NCBI GenBank assembly: GCA_050184295.1
Contig: JBFXAM010000041.1
Location: forward strand, 1-36,458
Direction of reading: 5' to 3'
Source of the DNA: JBFXAM01 sp050184295
Lineage (GTDB): Bacteria; Planctomycetota; Phycisphaerae; UBA1845; Fen-1342
Length of the DNA: 36,458 nt
Under the pieces are notes generated by a model. The model worked only from the letters and a program-made list of their open reading frames with translations, had not been told where the DNA came from and did no database searches. This document shows, piece by piece, positions 1-7,496 of the stretch. How positions within the stretch are numbered: position 1 is the stretch's first letter; each line of letters opens with the position of its first letter. The position numbers were made by a program, and so were the translations under genes.

Positions 1-490
1 GGCTGACCCGCCACGGCCGGGACGTCGGCGGCCACGGCCGCACGCCGCGACGCTTCAGCAAGCACCCCCGCGCCCAGATCGCGCCCACTGAGCGACGCCG
101 GGCCCCGCGTCGGGTCAGCGCCGGCGGCACGTTCGTCGGAATTCGTTCGATCGGCGCCCAAGCGGCATCCTCCGAGAGAGCATTGCGGCGGCGGCACGCA
201 CGGCCGCTCCGCGTGCAACGCTCCAAGGCAAACGCTGTGCCAGCGGCCGAAACGCGCGCAGCTTCGTGGTGGTGAATCGAGCGCAACTGACCAGACATCA
301 ACGCGTTGCAACGATCGGGAACCGACGTGGGCAGGCACTGGACTGCGCCAATCGGACCCGCAGAACCCGCCGGGACGCGCAACATTGAGTCGACGACCTT
401 GCGCGAGCCAACGTCGCGCGCGGTGGGCGGCGCCGGCGCGCGGTAGACACGTGCGCGCGATTCGCGGGTCGGTTCAAAAGGTGGAGGAGA
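1..490. other. Stretch without a recognisable gene
   Basis: Both strands contain only short Arg/Ala-rich open frames of the kind that high GC produces by chance, and none resembles a known family. No tRNA-like fold, T-rich terminator or clear promoter was seen. It lies downstream of the pyrD stop codon and may hold the end of a neighbouring gene cut by the window edge, but nothing in the sequence shows this. Confidence 0.5.
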
Positions 491-1498
491 TCATCCCGCC
501 GGCGGCGACGGCGGCGCGCCGGGCAGGCGCAGCTTGCCAACCAGTTCGGAGACGTGGCCGATCTTGCGCTGCACGAGGTACTCGCGGAGGCCGTCGGCGA
601 TCTTCAGTGGTGTTGTCGGATCGACGAACAGCGCCGTTCCCACCGCGACCGCGGTCGCGCCCGCGAGCATGAATTCGACCGCGTCGCGCGTCGTCTGCAC
701 GCCGCCCATGCCGATGATCGGGATGTTCGCTTGCCGCGCCACCTCGCGATAGACGCGGTGGACGTTGAAGAGCGCCAGCGTCTTGATCGCAGGACCGCTC
801 AGACCGCCGGTCACATTCGCGAGCGACGGGGTCCACGCGTCGGCGTCGATGCTCAGGCCGACGTACGTGTTGATCAGGCTGAGCGCTTGCGCGCCGCCAT
901 CGACCGCCGCGCGCGCCAGCGGCGCGATGTCGGTGACGTTCGGCGAGAGCTTGACGATCAGCAGACCGCGGCGGGTCACCCGGCGGACCGCCTCGACCAA
1001 CGGGCGCAAGAGCCGCGGGTCGGTGCCGAACATGAGCCCGTCGGCGACGTTCGGGCACGAGACATTGAGCTCGAAGCCCGCCAGGCAGTCGAACGCGCTC
1101 AGCGCGCCCACGACCTCGACGTAGTCTTCCACGCGGTAGCCCGCGACGTTGACGAACACCGGGGTGGGCATCGTGCGGATGAATGGGATCTTCTCCGCGA
1201 TGAACCGCTTCAGCCCTACGTTCGCGAGCCCAATCGCGTTCAACAGCCCCGCGCGCAACTCGACGATGCGCTCAGGCTGGTTTCCGGGGCGCTCGTGAAC
1301 CGTCACGCTCTTGGTCGTAAACCCACCCAGCCGGCGGTAGTCGATCAAGTCCGCGTACTCCGGCCCATAGCCGCATGTGCCCGAGGCCGTCAGCATGGGT
1401 GTGCACAGTTGCACACCCCCGAGGTTCGTGACGAGTTCCGGCCCCGTGGTCGGCGGCGTGCGCGGGTCCGGCGTCGGGGGCGTGGGGACAGGCGACAT
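491..1498 (-). CDS. pyrD: Dihydroorotate dehydrogenase, class 1B catalytic subunit
   Basis: Oxidises dihydroorotate to orotate in pyrimidine synthesis. It is a cytoplasmic FMN TIM-barrel enzyme. The 335-residue product shows the family landmarks in order: an N-terminal LTASGTCGYGPEY strand, GLANVG, FELNVSCPNV, LIVKLSPNV, the GGLSGPAIK turn, and the FMN-phosphate site IIGMGGVQTTRDAVEF followed by AVAVGTALF. The catalytic base is the Cys of NVSCPN, which marks class 1 enzymes; similarity to the Gram-positive type with a PyrK partner points to 1B. No pyrK is in the window, so the electron acceptor is uncertain. The open frame runs 90 codons further upstream, but those are Arg-rich and non-conserved; the ATG at 1498 was chosen because homology begins just after it and a TTGACA element lies at the right distance. 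It is divergent from the HEAT gene. Confidence 0.93.
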   Translation of the reverse strand: MSPVPTPPTPDPRTPPTTGPELVTNLGGVQLCTPMLTASGTCGYGPEYADLIDYRRLGGFTTKSVTVHERPGNQPERIVELRAGLLNAIGLANVGLKRFIAEKIPFIRTMPTPVFVNVAGYRVEDYVEVVGALSAFDCLAGFELNVSCPNVADGLMFGTDPRLLRPLVEAVRRVTRRGLLIVKLSPNVTDIAPLARAAVDGGAQALSLINTYVGLSIDADAWTPSLANVTGGLSGPAIKTLALFNVHRVYREVARQANIPIIGMGGVQTTRDAVEFMLAGATAVAVGTALFVDPTTPLKIADGLREYLVQRKIGHVSELVGKLRLPGAPPSPPAG

Positions 1499-1505
1499 GC
1501 GCGGC

Positions 1506-1534
1506 AGCATCGGTGGGTTCGCGGGGGTTGTCAA
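1506..1534 (-). promoter_or_regulatory. Possible pyrD promoter, leaderless arrangement
   Basis: On the minus strand a perfect TTGACA (1534-1529) is followed after 17 bases by GATGCT (1511-1506), a weak -10 with three of six consensus bases. The pyrD ATG begins 7 bases after it, where transcription would start, so the mRNA would have almost no leader. There is no Shine-Dalgarno sequence in that gap. Confidence 0.4.
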
Positions 1535-1766
1535 TGTTGCGCCCGGGATCGCGGCGCTCGCGGCGCAGTGCGAGCGCCCGCGCCCGGGGCGCTGATCTCG
1601 ATGCGAGAAATATGGGGCGCAGGTCATCGCGCATCGCGCACGGTCCGATGAACAGGAGCAGCGCCCATGGCGCGGCCGCCCGGCTCGCGGCGGCCAGCGC
1701 CCGCGCAGGGTGCTTCGCTCTGCGTGCGCGGCTTCGCGCCGCGCACGGGATCGCGCCGAGACCGAC

Positions 1767-3320
1767 ATGCGACTGGTGGACGAGTTCTACACCTGGCTGA
1801 TCCAGGGCCCGACGCCCGACTGCGACGAGATTCTCGCCGCCGGGCTCGCGTGCGCCGAGCCGGAGTTCTTCGATCAGATCATTGCGACGCTCATGCAGCG
1901 CGGCTATGTCGCGTCGTGGACGTCGCTGATCGGCCATTACGACCAGCTTGCGCCCGACACGCGCGAGAAGCTGCACGCCAACGAGCAGCACCTCGAGGCC
2001 GGAATCGAAGGCGTGCTTCGCGGCGGCTCCGCCGAAGCGCGAGCCGCTGCGATGAGCGCCCTGCTTCACCGCCCGTTTCCGCGGCTGGCCTACCTGCTGC
2101 CGCGCGCCCTGCTCGAACCGAGCCGCAAGCTGCGTGAGGCGGCGTCCGAAGTGCTCGCGCGGACGGTGGATACGTTCCTCGCGGAACAGGACCGCCGCGC
2201 GGCGCGCGAAGGTCCGGGAGCCTATCTCGATCGGCGCTCGGAGCGCGTGTCGCTGCGCGACGCGGCGACCGAGGTGCTGCGGACGTTTGATCGTCATCAC
2301 CGCGTCGAGCTGGTCGAGCCGTGCATCTGGCTGGCGAGCGAGATCGGCGACGAGCTGTGGGAGCTGCTGGAAAACCGCCGGTCGAAGTGCGGGCGCGTGG
2401 TGCTCGAGCAACTGCCGGCGTGGAGCAACACGCGCGTCGCGGGTTTCCTGGTGATGGCGCTGGGGCACGACGATTGGCGCTCGCCGGCGCAGCACGTCTT
2501 GCGCACCTGGAAGACGCTGCCGCAGTTCGTCGCGCTGCTGCGCCACACGCAGCTGGCTTCGCGCCCGTCGCTGGCGCGGGCGCTGGGCGGCATCCGCAGC
2601 CCCGAGTGGTTCCTCTCGATCGACACCAACCTGTCGCAAATCCCGCAGCACCTGCGGCCGGCCGTACCGTGGTGGATCTGTCGCGTGGCGATGAACGAGC
2701 CCGACCGGTTGACGTGCCTGACGCGCTGGGCGCGCTGCCCGGACGGCGCCGTGCAGCGCGCCGTCGCGTACGCGCTTGCCGCGCTTGGCACGCCCGCCGC
2801 CATGCACGCCCTGCGGCTTCTGGTCGGCGGCAGCGGTGTGCCGGCGGTGTTCGCGCGTTGGTGCCTGCGCGGCGCGGGACAGCCCGCGCCGACCCGCGAG
2901 GCGCCCGCGCCGGGATCCCGCACCGGCGCGGCCGCGTTGACCAGCTCGACCGCGGACCCCGGCGACGGCCCGAGCCGACGCGAAGCGGGCGGTACGCCGG
3001 ACTCCGGAGGCGGGACCGGGGCGCGACCCGACGACGATTTTGTCCGGCTGTGGCCGCGGCTGAAGCGCGCGGCGCCCGCGGAGCGCGAGGAGCTGCTCGC
3101 CGCGATGCGGCGCGCGGTGCAAGCGGCGCCGGAACTGTTGCTGGCGCAGGTGCGCTCGCCGGACGTCCGCGACCGCATGCTGGTGCTGGACATCGCCGAG
3201 CAGACCGATCTGGTGGAGCGCTATCCGCTGGAACTGCGACCGCTGTGTGCCGACAGCTCGATCGACGTGCGCCGCCGGGCACAAGCGCTGTTCGGCATGT
3301 CGCCGGCGGAGAGCGCCTGA
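1767..3320 (+). CDS. HEAT-repeat-like helical protein, function unknown
   Basis: A 517-residue, predicted cytoplasmic protein without signal peptide or membrane segment. Residues about 1-370 are a run of amphipathic helix pairs of the HEAT/ARM type: segments such as AEARAAAMSALLHRP, REAASEVLARTV and RAVAYALAALGTPAAMHALR repeat the pattern of a helix, a turn with Pro or Gly, and a second helix. Residues about 370-425 form a Pro/Gly/Thr-rich linker, and a shorter helical block follows (ERELLAAMRRAV-like helices, then SIDVRRRAQALFG). Such scaffolds bind other proteins; no catalytic motif was seen. The ATG at 1767 (MRLVDEFYTWL) was preferred over an in-frame ATG 19 codons upstream because the upstream codons are Arg/Ala-rich. 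The gene is 42 bases ahead of the small membrane protein and probably cotranscribed with it. Family assignment is by pattern only. Confidence 0.75.
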   Translation: MRLVDEFYTWLIQGPTPDCDEILAAGLACAEPEFFDQIIATLMQRGYVASWTSLIGHYDQLAPDTREKLHANEQHLEAGIEGVLRGGSAEARAAAMSALLHRPFPRLAYLLPRALLEPSRKLREAASEVLARTVDTFLAEQDRRAAREGPGAYLDRRSERVSLRDAATEVLRTFDRHHRVELVEPCIWLASEIGDELWELLENRRSKCGRVVLEQLPAWSNTRVAGFLVMALGHDDWRSPAQHVLRTWKTLPQFVALLRHTQLASRPSLARALGGIRSPEWFLSIDTNLSQIPQHLRPAVPWWICRVAMNEPDRLTCLTRWARCPDGAVQRAVAYALAALGTPAAMHALRLLVGGSGVPAVFARWCLRGAGQPAPTREAPAPGSRTGAAALTSSTADPGDGPSRREAGGTPDSGGGTGARPDDDFVRLWPRLKRAAPAEREELLAAMRRAVQAAPELLLAQVRSPDVRDRMLVLDIAEQTDLVERYPLELRPLCADSSIDVRRRAQALFGMSPAESA

Positions 3321-3362
3321 CGCATCCGACCACCGCACGGGCGCAGTCTCGCAGGGAAATCG

Positions 3363-3809
3363 ATGACGACGCTACTGGCACAAATAACCGGGTACGCGAC
3401 CGAGGACGAGAAAATCGCCGCGCTGCGCAACGCATTTCGCGTGCAGCAGAGCGACGCCGAACTCACCGTGTTCTGGTGGCTGCTGCTGGTCGCGGGCATC
3501 GGCGGGCTGGCGGCGATCGCGCTCCGCCTGTTTCGCGAGCGACGCGAAGCGCGGCTGGCACGAGGCGTGGACTATCTCGCGATCGCCGTGGATCTGCTCG
3601 ACCTGAACGCGACGGATCGGCGCCTGTTGCGGCTGATTGTCCAACGCGCCGGGCTGCCCCACCCGGCCGCGGTGCTGCTGTCGCCGGCAAACCTCGCCCA
3701 CGCCGCCGAGTGCGCGGGGATCGGGCCGCAGGACCACGAGCTCTACCCGCGGCTTCAGCGGCTGCGCGACAAGTTGTTCAACACGCGCGCCGACGACCGA
3801 ACCGCGTAG
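3363..3809 (+). CDS. Small single-pass membrane protein, unknown function
   Basis: A 148-residue protein. A short amphipathic N-terminus (EDEKIAALRNAFRVQ) is followed by one hydrophobic helix at about residues 36-57 (VFWWLLLVAGIGGLAAIAL), then a basic stretch (RLFRERREARLARG) that should sit on the cytoplasmic side. The remaining 80 residues form a predicted helical cytoplasmic domain with the phrase DLNATDRRLLRLIVQRAGL and the segment HPAAVLLSPANL. This resembles the small anchors that precede PilZ or flagellar-type domains in planctomycetes, but no PilZ motif is present and I do not recognise the family. The start is supported by AGGGA about 7 bases upstream of the ATG. It follows the HEAT gene closely and probably belongs to the same transcript, so a shared membrane-associated role is plausible but unproven. 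Confidence 0.75.
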   Translation: MTTLLAQITGYATEDEKIAALRNAFRVQQSDAELTVFWWLLLVAGIGGLAAIALRLFRERREARLARGVDYLAIAVDLLDLNATDRRLLRLIVQRAGLPHPAAVLLSPANLAHAAECAGIGPQDHELYPRLQRLRDKLFNTRADDRTA

Positions 3810-3953
3810 AGCATGACCCGCAGCCGCGCGCCGCGGAGTCCAGCGCGCTGCTCCGGCGCGGCGAAGCGGAGCGGCGCATGCCGGGAATCCGGTCCGCGTG
3901 ATGGCGGTTGGGCGGCTGGGCGTTTCCCACGGCGCCGCCCGGCACGTCGCGGG

Positions 3954-3984
3954 TTGGACCGCGGTCGCCCCCTGTCGGTACACT
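3954..3984 (+). promoter_or_regulatory. Possible uvrA promoter, leaderless arrangement
   Basis: TTGGAC (3954-3959) and TACACT (3979-3984) are separated by 19 bases. The chosen ATG at 3992 begins 7 bases after the -10 element, so transcription would start about at the start codon. No Shine-Dalgarno sequence precedes this ATG. The 19-base spacer is longer than ideal. Confidence 0.4.
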
Positions 3985-3991
3985 CGGCTGC

Positions 3992-6274
3992 ATGGACCCC
4001 GATCCATCGGATTCCGATTCCACAGCGCGAACCGCGGCGGCGTGCAGCGGCAGCGCCGCGGACAGCGCGGTCATCCGCGTCGTCGGGGCGCGCGAGCACA
4101 ACCTTTGCTCGGTCGATCTCACGCTCGAAAAGAACCAACTGATCTGCTTCACCGGCGTCTCGGGCAGCGGCAAGAGCAGCCTGGCCTTCGACACACTCTA
4201 CGCCGAGGGACAGCGCCGCTACATCGAATCGCTAAGCTCCTACGCCCGCCAGTTTCTCGGGCAGTTGCCCAAGCCCGACGTCGACCAGATCACGGGGCTG
4301 GCGCCGTCGATCTCGATTCAGCAGAAAACGAGCGGCTGGAACCCGCGCAGCACGGTCGGCACGATCACGCAGATTCACGATTACCTGCGGGTGTTGTTCG
4401 CGCGTGCCGGAACGCAGCTTTGCACCGAGTGCGGCCGGCCGATCGCGGCCCAGACGCGCGAACAGATGATCGGGCGCGTGCTGGCGCTGCCGGAGGGGAC
4501 GGCGTTCACGCTGCTGGCGCCGAAGATTCGCGGACAGAAGGGCGAGTACAAAGACCTGTTCGCGGAGCTGCTGGCGGCTGGTTTTGCACGCGCGCGCGTC
4601 GACGGCCAGTATGTCACGCTTGCCGATCCCCCGCCGCTCGACCGCTATCGCCGCCACGACATCGAGGTCGTCGTCGACCGGCTGGTCGTGAAACCCGGCG
4701 TGCGAACGCGCCTCGCCGACGGGCTGGAGACCGCGCTGGCCGCAGGCGCGGGCACGGCCATCGTCGTCGTCGGCGAGGGCGCGCCGCCGCAACGCGCGGG
4801 CGTCACCGCGGATGACGACGAGACGCCGCCGCCCGGCGGCAAGCGCCGCGCGAAGGCGTCGCGCCGCCCGACGGAGCCGAGCCGCGCCGCGCGCGAAGCC
4901 GCGCTCGCGAGGCGTGCCGATCAGCATGCGGGCCACGACGAGGTCCAACGACCGCCGGACGCACCGACACCGCCCGCCGACAACGCCGCGCCAAGTGCGG
5001 ACGCGGGCCAGGATCTGTTGCTGTCGAGCGGCTACGCATGCTCGGCGTGCGGCTTGAGTTTTGAGCAACCGACGCCGCAAATGTTCAGCTTCAACAGCCC
5101 GCAGGGGATGTGTGCGAGCTGCGACGGCCTGGGCGAACGGTTCGACTTCGACCCCGACCTGCTCATCCCCGATCCGTCGCTGCCGTTCCTGGCGCCGTGC
5201 GTCGTCGCGCTGCGCACCAAGCCGGGAAAGTGGCGCACGCACATTTACCGCGGCGTCGCCGACCACCTGGGCGTCGATCTTGACAAGGCGTGGCGCGAAC
5301 TTCCGAAGAAGGCGCGCGACGCCCTGCTTCATGGCACGGGTGCGGCGCACATCACGTTCGAATGGCGCGGGCGCTTCGGCGTCTGGCGACATGGCGGGAC
5401 ATATGAAGGCGTGATCGCGGAGCTCCAGGCGAAGTACAAGAAGAGCACCTCAGCGCTGGTGCGCAAGTACTACGAGCAGTTCATGCGCCAGGCGCCGTGT
5501 CCGCAGTGTCGCGGTGCGCGGCTGAACCGCCAGGCACTCGCGGTGGTGCTCGCGCGTCGCGACGGCGCGAACGCGAGCGGCGAGCGCCTCAATCTGCACG
5601 AGCTCTGCCGGCTTTCGATCCGCCGGACGATGGAGTTCTTCCGGGACTTGGCGCTGGATGACGTGCGGGCGTTGATCGCGGCCGAGCCGCTGAAGGAAAT
5701 CCGCGCCCGGCTGCAATTTCTGCTGGACGTGGGGCTCGACTACCTCACGCTGGACCGCTCCGCGCCGACACTCTCGGGCGGCGAGTCGCAGCGCATCCGC
5801 CTCGCAAGCCAGATCGGCTGCGGGCTCGTCGGCGTGCTCTATGTGCTCGACGAGCCAAGCATCGGACTGCATCCGCGCGACAACCAGCGCCTGCTCGCGT
5901 CGCTCCGGCGGCTGCGCGACATGGGCAACACGGTCGTTGTGGTCGAGCACGACCAGGACACCATGGAGGCCGCCGACCGCATCGTCGATTTCGGACCCGG
6001 ACCCGGCGTGCGCGGCGGGCGGGTTGTCGCGCAAGGCACGGTCGCGGAGGTGGCGGCCGCGCCCGAGTCGCTCACCGGCGCCTATCTCTCCGGGCGAGCA
6101 GCGATTCCGATCCCCGCGACGCGCCGCCCCGTGTGCGTGCCGGACTCGTTCCGAAAACGCTCGGCGTCTCCCGCACCGCACGCGCCCGCCAGTGCGATAG
6201 CGGACCCACCACCGGCCGCCGAAAACCAGCGCGCGGCCACCGGCGAAAGCCGTGGGCGGCGCGGCCAACGCTGA
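3992..6274 (+). CDS. uvrA: UvrA N-terminal half: excinuclease ATPase with one ABC module
   Basis: UvrA recognises damaged DNA and loads UvrB in nucleotide excision repair. This 760-residue product matches only the first half of the usual protein of about 940 residues. In order it shows Walker A GVSGSGKS (residues 55-62), the conserved YIESLSSYARQFLGQL, the UvrB-binding region (about 135-260), a Pro/Ala/Arg-rich insertion of about 85 residues (about 270-345), a zinc module with Cys 350, 353, 374 and 377 (CSACG...CASCDGLG), CPQCRGARLN, the ABC signature LSGGESQRIRLAS (from 594), Walker B with Asp620 (VLYVLDEPSIGLH) and the switch VVVVEHD. It ends in the linker after YLSGRAAIPIPATRRP with a disordered tail; the second ATPase module is absent from all frames downstream. 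The ATG at 3992 begins MDPDPSDSDS. Whether it acts with a separately encoded second half is unknown. Confidence 0.88.
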   Translation: MDPDPSDSDSTARTAAACSGSAADSAVIRVVGAREHNLCSVDLTLEKNQLICFTGVSGSGKSSLAFDTLYAEGQRRYIESLSSYARQFLGQLPKPDVDQITGLAPSISIQQKTSGWNPRSTVGTITQIHDYLRVLFARAGTQLCTECGRPIAAQTREQMIGRVLALPEGTAFTLLAPKIRGQKGEYKDLFAELLAAGFARARVDGQYVTLADPPPLDRYRRHDIEVVVDRLVVKPGVRTRLADGLETALAAGAGTAIVVVGEGAPPQRAGVTADDDETPPPGGKRRAKASRRPTEPSRAAREAALARRADQHAGHDEVQRPPDAPTPPADNAAPSADAGQDLLLSSGYACSACGLSFEQPTPQMFSFNSPQGMCASCDGLGERFDFDPDLLIPDPSLPFLAPCVVALRTKPGKWRTHIYRGVADHLGVDLDKAWRELPKKARDALLHGTGAAHITFEWRGRFGVWRHGGTYEGVIAELQAKYKKSTSALVRKYYEQFMRQAPCPQCRGARLNRQALAVVLARRDGANASGERLNLHELCRLSIRRTMEFFRDLALDDVRALIAAEPLKEIRARLQFLLDVGLDYLTLDRSAPTLSGGESQRIRLASQIGCGLVGVLYVLDEPSIGLHPRDNQRLLASLRRLRDMGNTVVVVEHDQDTMEAADRIVDFGPGPGVRGGRVVAQGTVAEVAAAPESLTGAYLSGRAAIPIPATRRPVCVPDSFRKRSASPAPHAPASAIADPPPAAENQRAATGESRGRRGQR

Positions 6275-6381
6275 GCGCCAGCCTCCCGGTTCGTTCACAC
6301 AGGGTCGGTTTTCGAGCGCCGTCGCCGGAGGCCGGCGTCGGATTCCTGTTGCGCGCCCGCGCATCCGAGAAAAGCTGTGCT

Positions 6382-6407
6382 GCGCCCCGCGGCGCGGCGC
6401 GCTTTTT
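6382..6407 (+). terminator. Intrinsic terminator after the UvrA half gene
   Basis: GCGCCCCGC (6382-6390) and GCGGCGCGC (6394-6402) can pair over nine positions with one mismatch around a three-base loop, and TTTTT follows at once (6403-6407). It lies 108 bases after the UvrA stop codon and before the zinc micro-protein, so it separates the two transcripts. Confidence 0.75.
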
Positions 6408-6557
6408 GGGAAGTGTCGAGCGGCGGCGGGGCGCCGGCGCGGCGCGCCGCGCCTCGGCGGAGAAGCGGCGCCGCCCGTTCGTGAATGCCGGCGCGCGTCG
6501 CGTCGATACATCCCGAGGAGTGGTGAACGCAGTGCGTCGCGGAGGAGCTCCAACGAC

Positions 6558-6749
6558 ATGCCGGTCACGATGATCTGCCCCAATCTCACCTGCCGCCAGA
6601 CGGTTGTGTCGGCGGACAACATGCGCGGCAAGATCGTGCGCTGCGCTTATTGCGGGCAGCCGTTTCTCGTGCCGACGCGCGAGTCGACCAACCCCGAGAC
6701 GCCGAAGGACAAGGACGCGGACGGCAAATCGAAACGCCGCGCGTTCTGA
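6558..6749 (+). CDS. Zinc-ribbon micro-protein (CPNxTC...CAYCG)
   Basis: A 63-residue protein. The N-terminal 40 residues form a two-strand zinc ribbon: CPNLTC (Cys 7 and 12) and CAYCG (Cys 29 and 32) separated by a short conserved-looking stretch with RGKIVRC. The last 23 residues are charged and probably disordered (TPKDKDADGKSKRRAF). Small proteins and N-terminal modules of this kind are frequent in planctomycetes; their partner is not known. The start is well supported by GGAGGAG (6541-6547) ten bases ahead of the ATG. A longer open frame upstream is Arg-rich and lacks homology, so it is not used. It precedes two TPR genes, and a regulatory or assembly role with them is only a guess. Confidence 0.85.
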   Translation: MPVTMICPNLTCRQTVVSADNMRGKIVRCAYCGQPFLVPTRESTNPETPKDKDADGKSKRRAF

Positions 6750-6851
6750 GCACGACGAAGCCACGCGACTCGGGGGCGCCGTCGGCGCGGGGCGTCCGAC
6801 GGGGTTCGGGGCGGTTTCGGGCCGGTTGTGCCTTCCGGGGGGACGCAGACG

Positions 6852-7496
6852 ATGAGACATTCCGCGAACCATCGGCGGTCGGGTTCCACCGCATCCGCAA
6901 CCGAATCGCAGACCATCCGCTTCCGTGCGCGTCGCGACTGGCTGGCGCCGCCGACGGGCGGGCTGCGCCGTGCCGCACCCGCGGCGCGCTCGCTGGCCGA
7001 CGAGGTGACCGACGATCCCGAGTTGATCACCGCGCTGATCGGCGCTCCGGATCCCGCGCGGCCGGCGGCGATGGAGCACGAAGTGTTCGAGCTGATCCGG
7101 GATGCGTTGGCGCGCTGTCCGGATCGCGCCGACTTGCACTACCGCGCCGCGGAGGCCGCATTTCACGCCGGGCGGATCGCGGAATCGCACCACCTGGTCC
7201 GCGCGGCGCTGCGGATCAACCCCGCGTTCACGGCCGCCCGCATTCTGGCGGCGCGCGTGCTGGCTCTCCGGGGGGAGATCGACGCGGCCCTGCGCCACGT
7301 CGAGCACGCGCTTGCGGCGGGCGTCGACTACGCCGACGTTCACACACTGCACGGACAACTGCTCGCGCGACGCGGCGCCGCGGGCGCCGCTCGGGCCGCA
7401 TTCGAACGCGCCTTGCGCCTCAATCCCGCGCTGAATGCGGCCCGCAGCGGACTCGCCGCCCTGGCCGGCGACGCGACGAACGGGCGCTCCGCATGA
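6852..7496 (+). CDS. Small TPR-repeat protein
   Basis: A 214-residue soluble protein. After an N-terminal basic and flexible region (about 1-60) it carries three or four tetratricopeptide repeats at about residues 85-205, shown by ADLHYRAAEAAFHAGRIAES, AARILAARVLALRGEIDAALRHVEHAL and VHTLHGQLLARRGAAGAARAAFERALRLNPAL, each with the small-residue and Ala/Pro spacing of TPR helices. TPRs are protein-binding scaffolds. The ATG at 6852 has a G-rich Shine-Dalgarno (GGGGGGA) about 8 bases upstream; a GTG eight codons earlier is possible. Its stop codon overlaps the next start as ATGA (7493-7496), so the two TPR proteins are translationally coupled and probably work together. Confidence 0.85.
   Translation: MRHSANHRRSGSTASATESQTIRFRARRDWLAPPTGGLRRAAPAARSLADEVTDDPELITALIGAPDPARPAAMEHEVFELIRDALARCPDRADLHYRAAEAAFHAGRIAESHHLVRAALRINPAFTAARILAARVLALRGEIDAALRHVEHALAAGVDYADVHTLHGQLLARRGAAGAARAAFERALRLNPALNAARSGLAALAGDATNGRSA

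Noticed and set aside
474..1058. Open frame of 194 codons on the minus strand over pyrD
   Set aside because: It is Arg-rich and a shifted-frame shadow of the well-supported pyrD gene.
6275..6557. Frameshifted remainder of UvrA
   Set aside because: No Walker A, signature or zinc motif of the second half appears in any frame here, and a terminator occupies the region.
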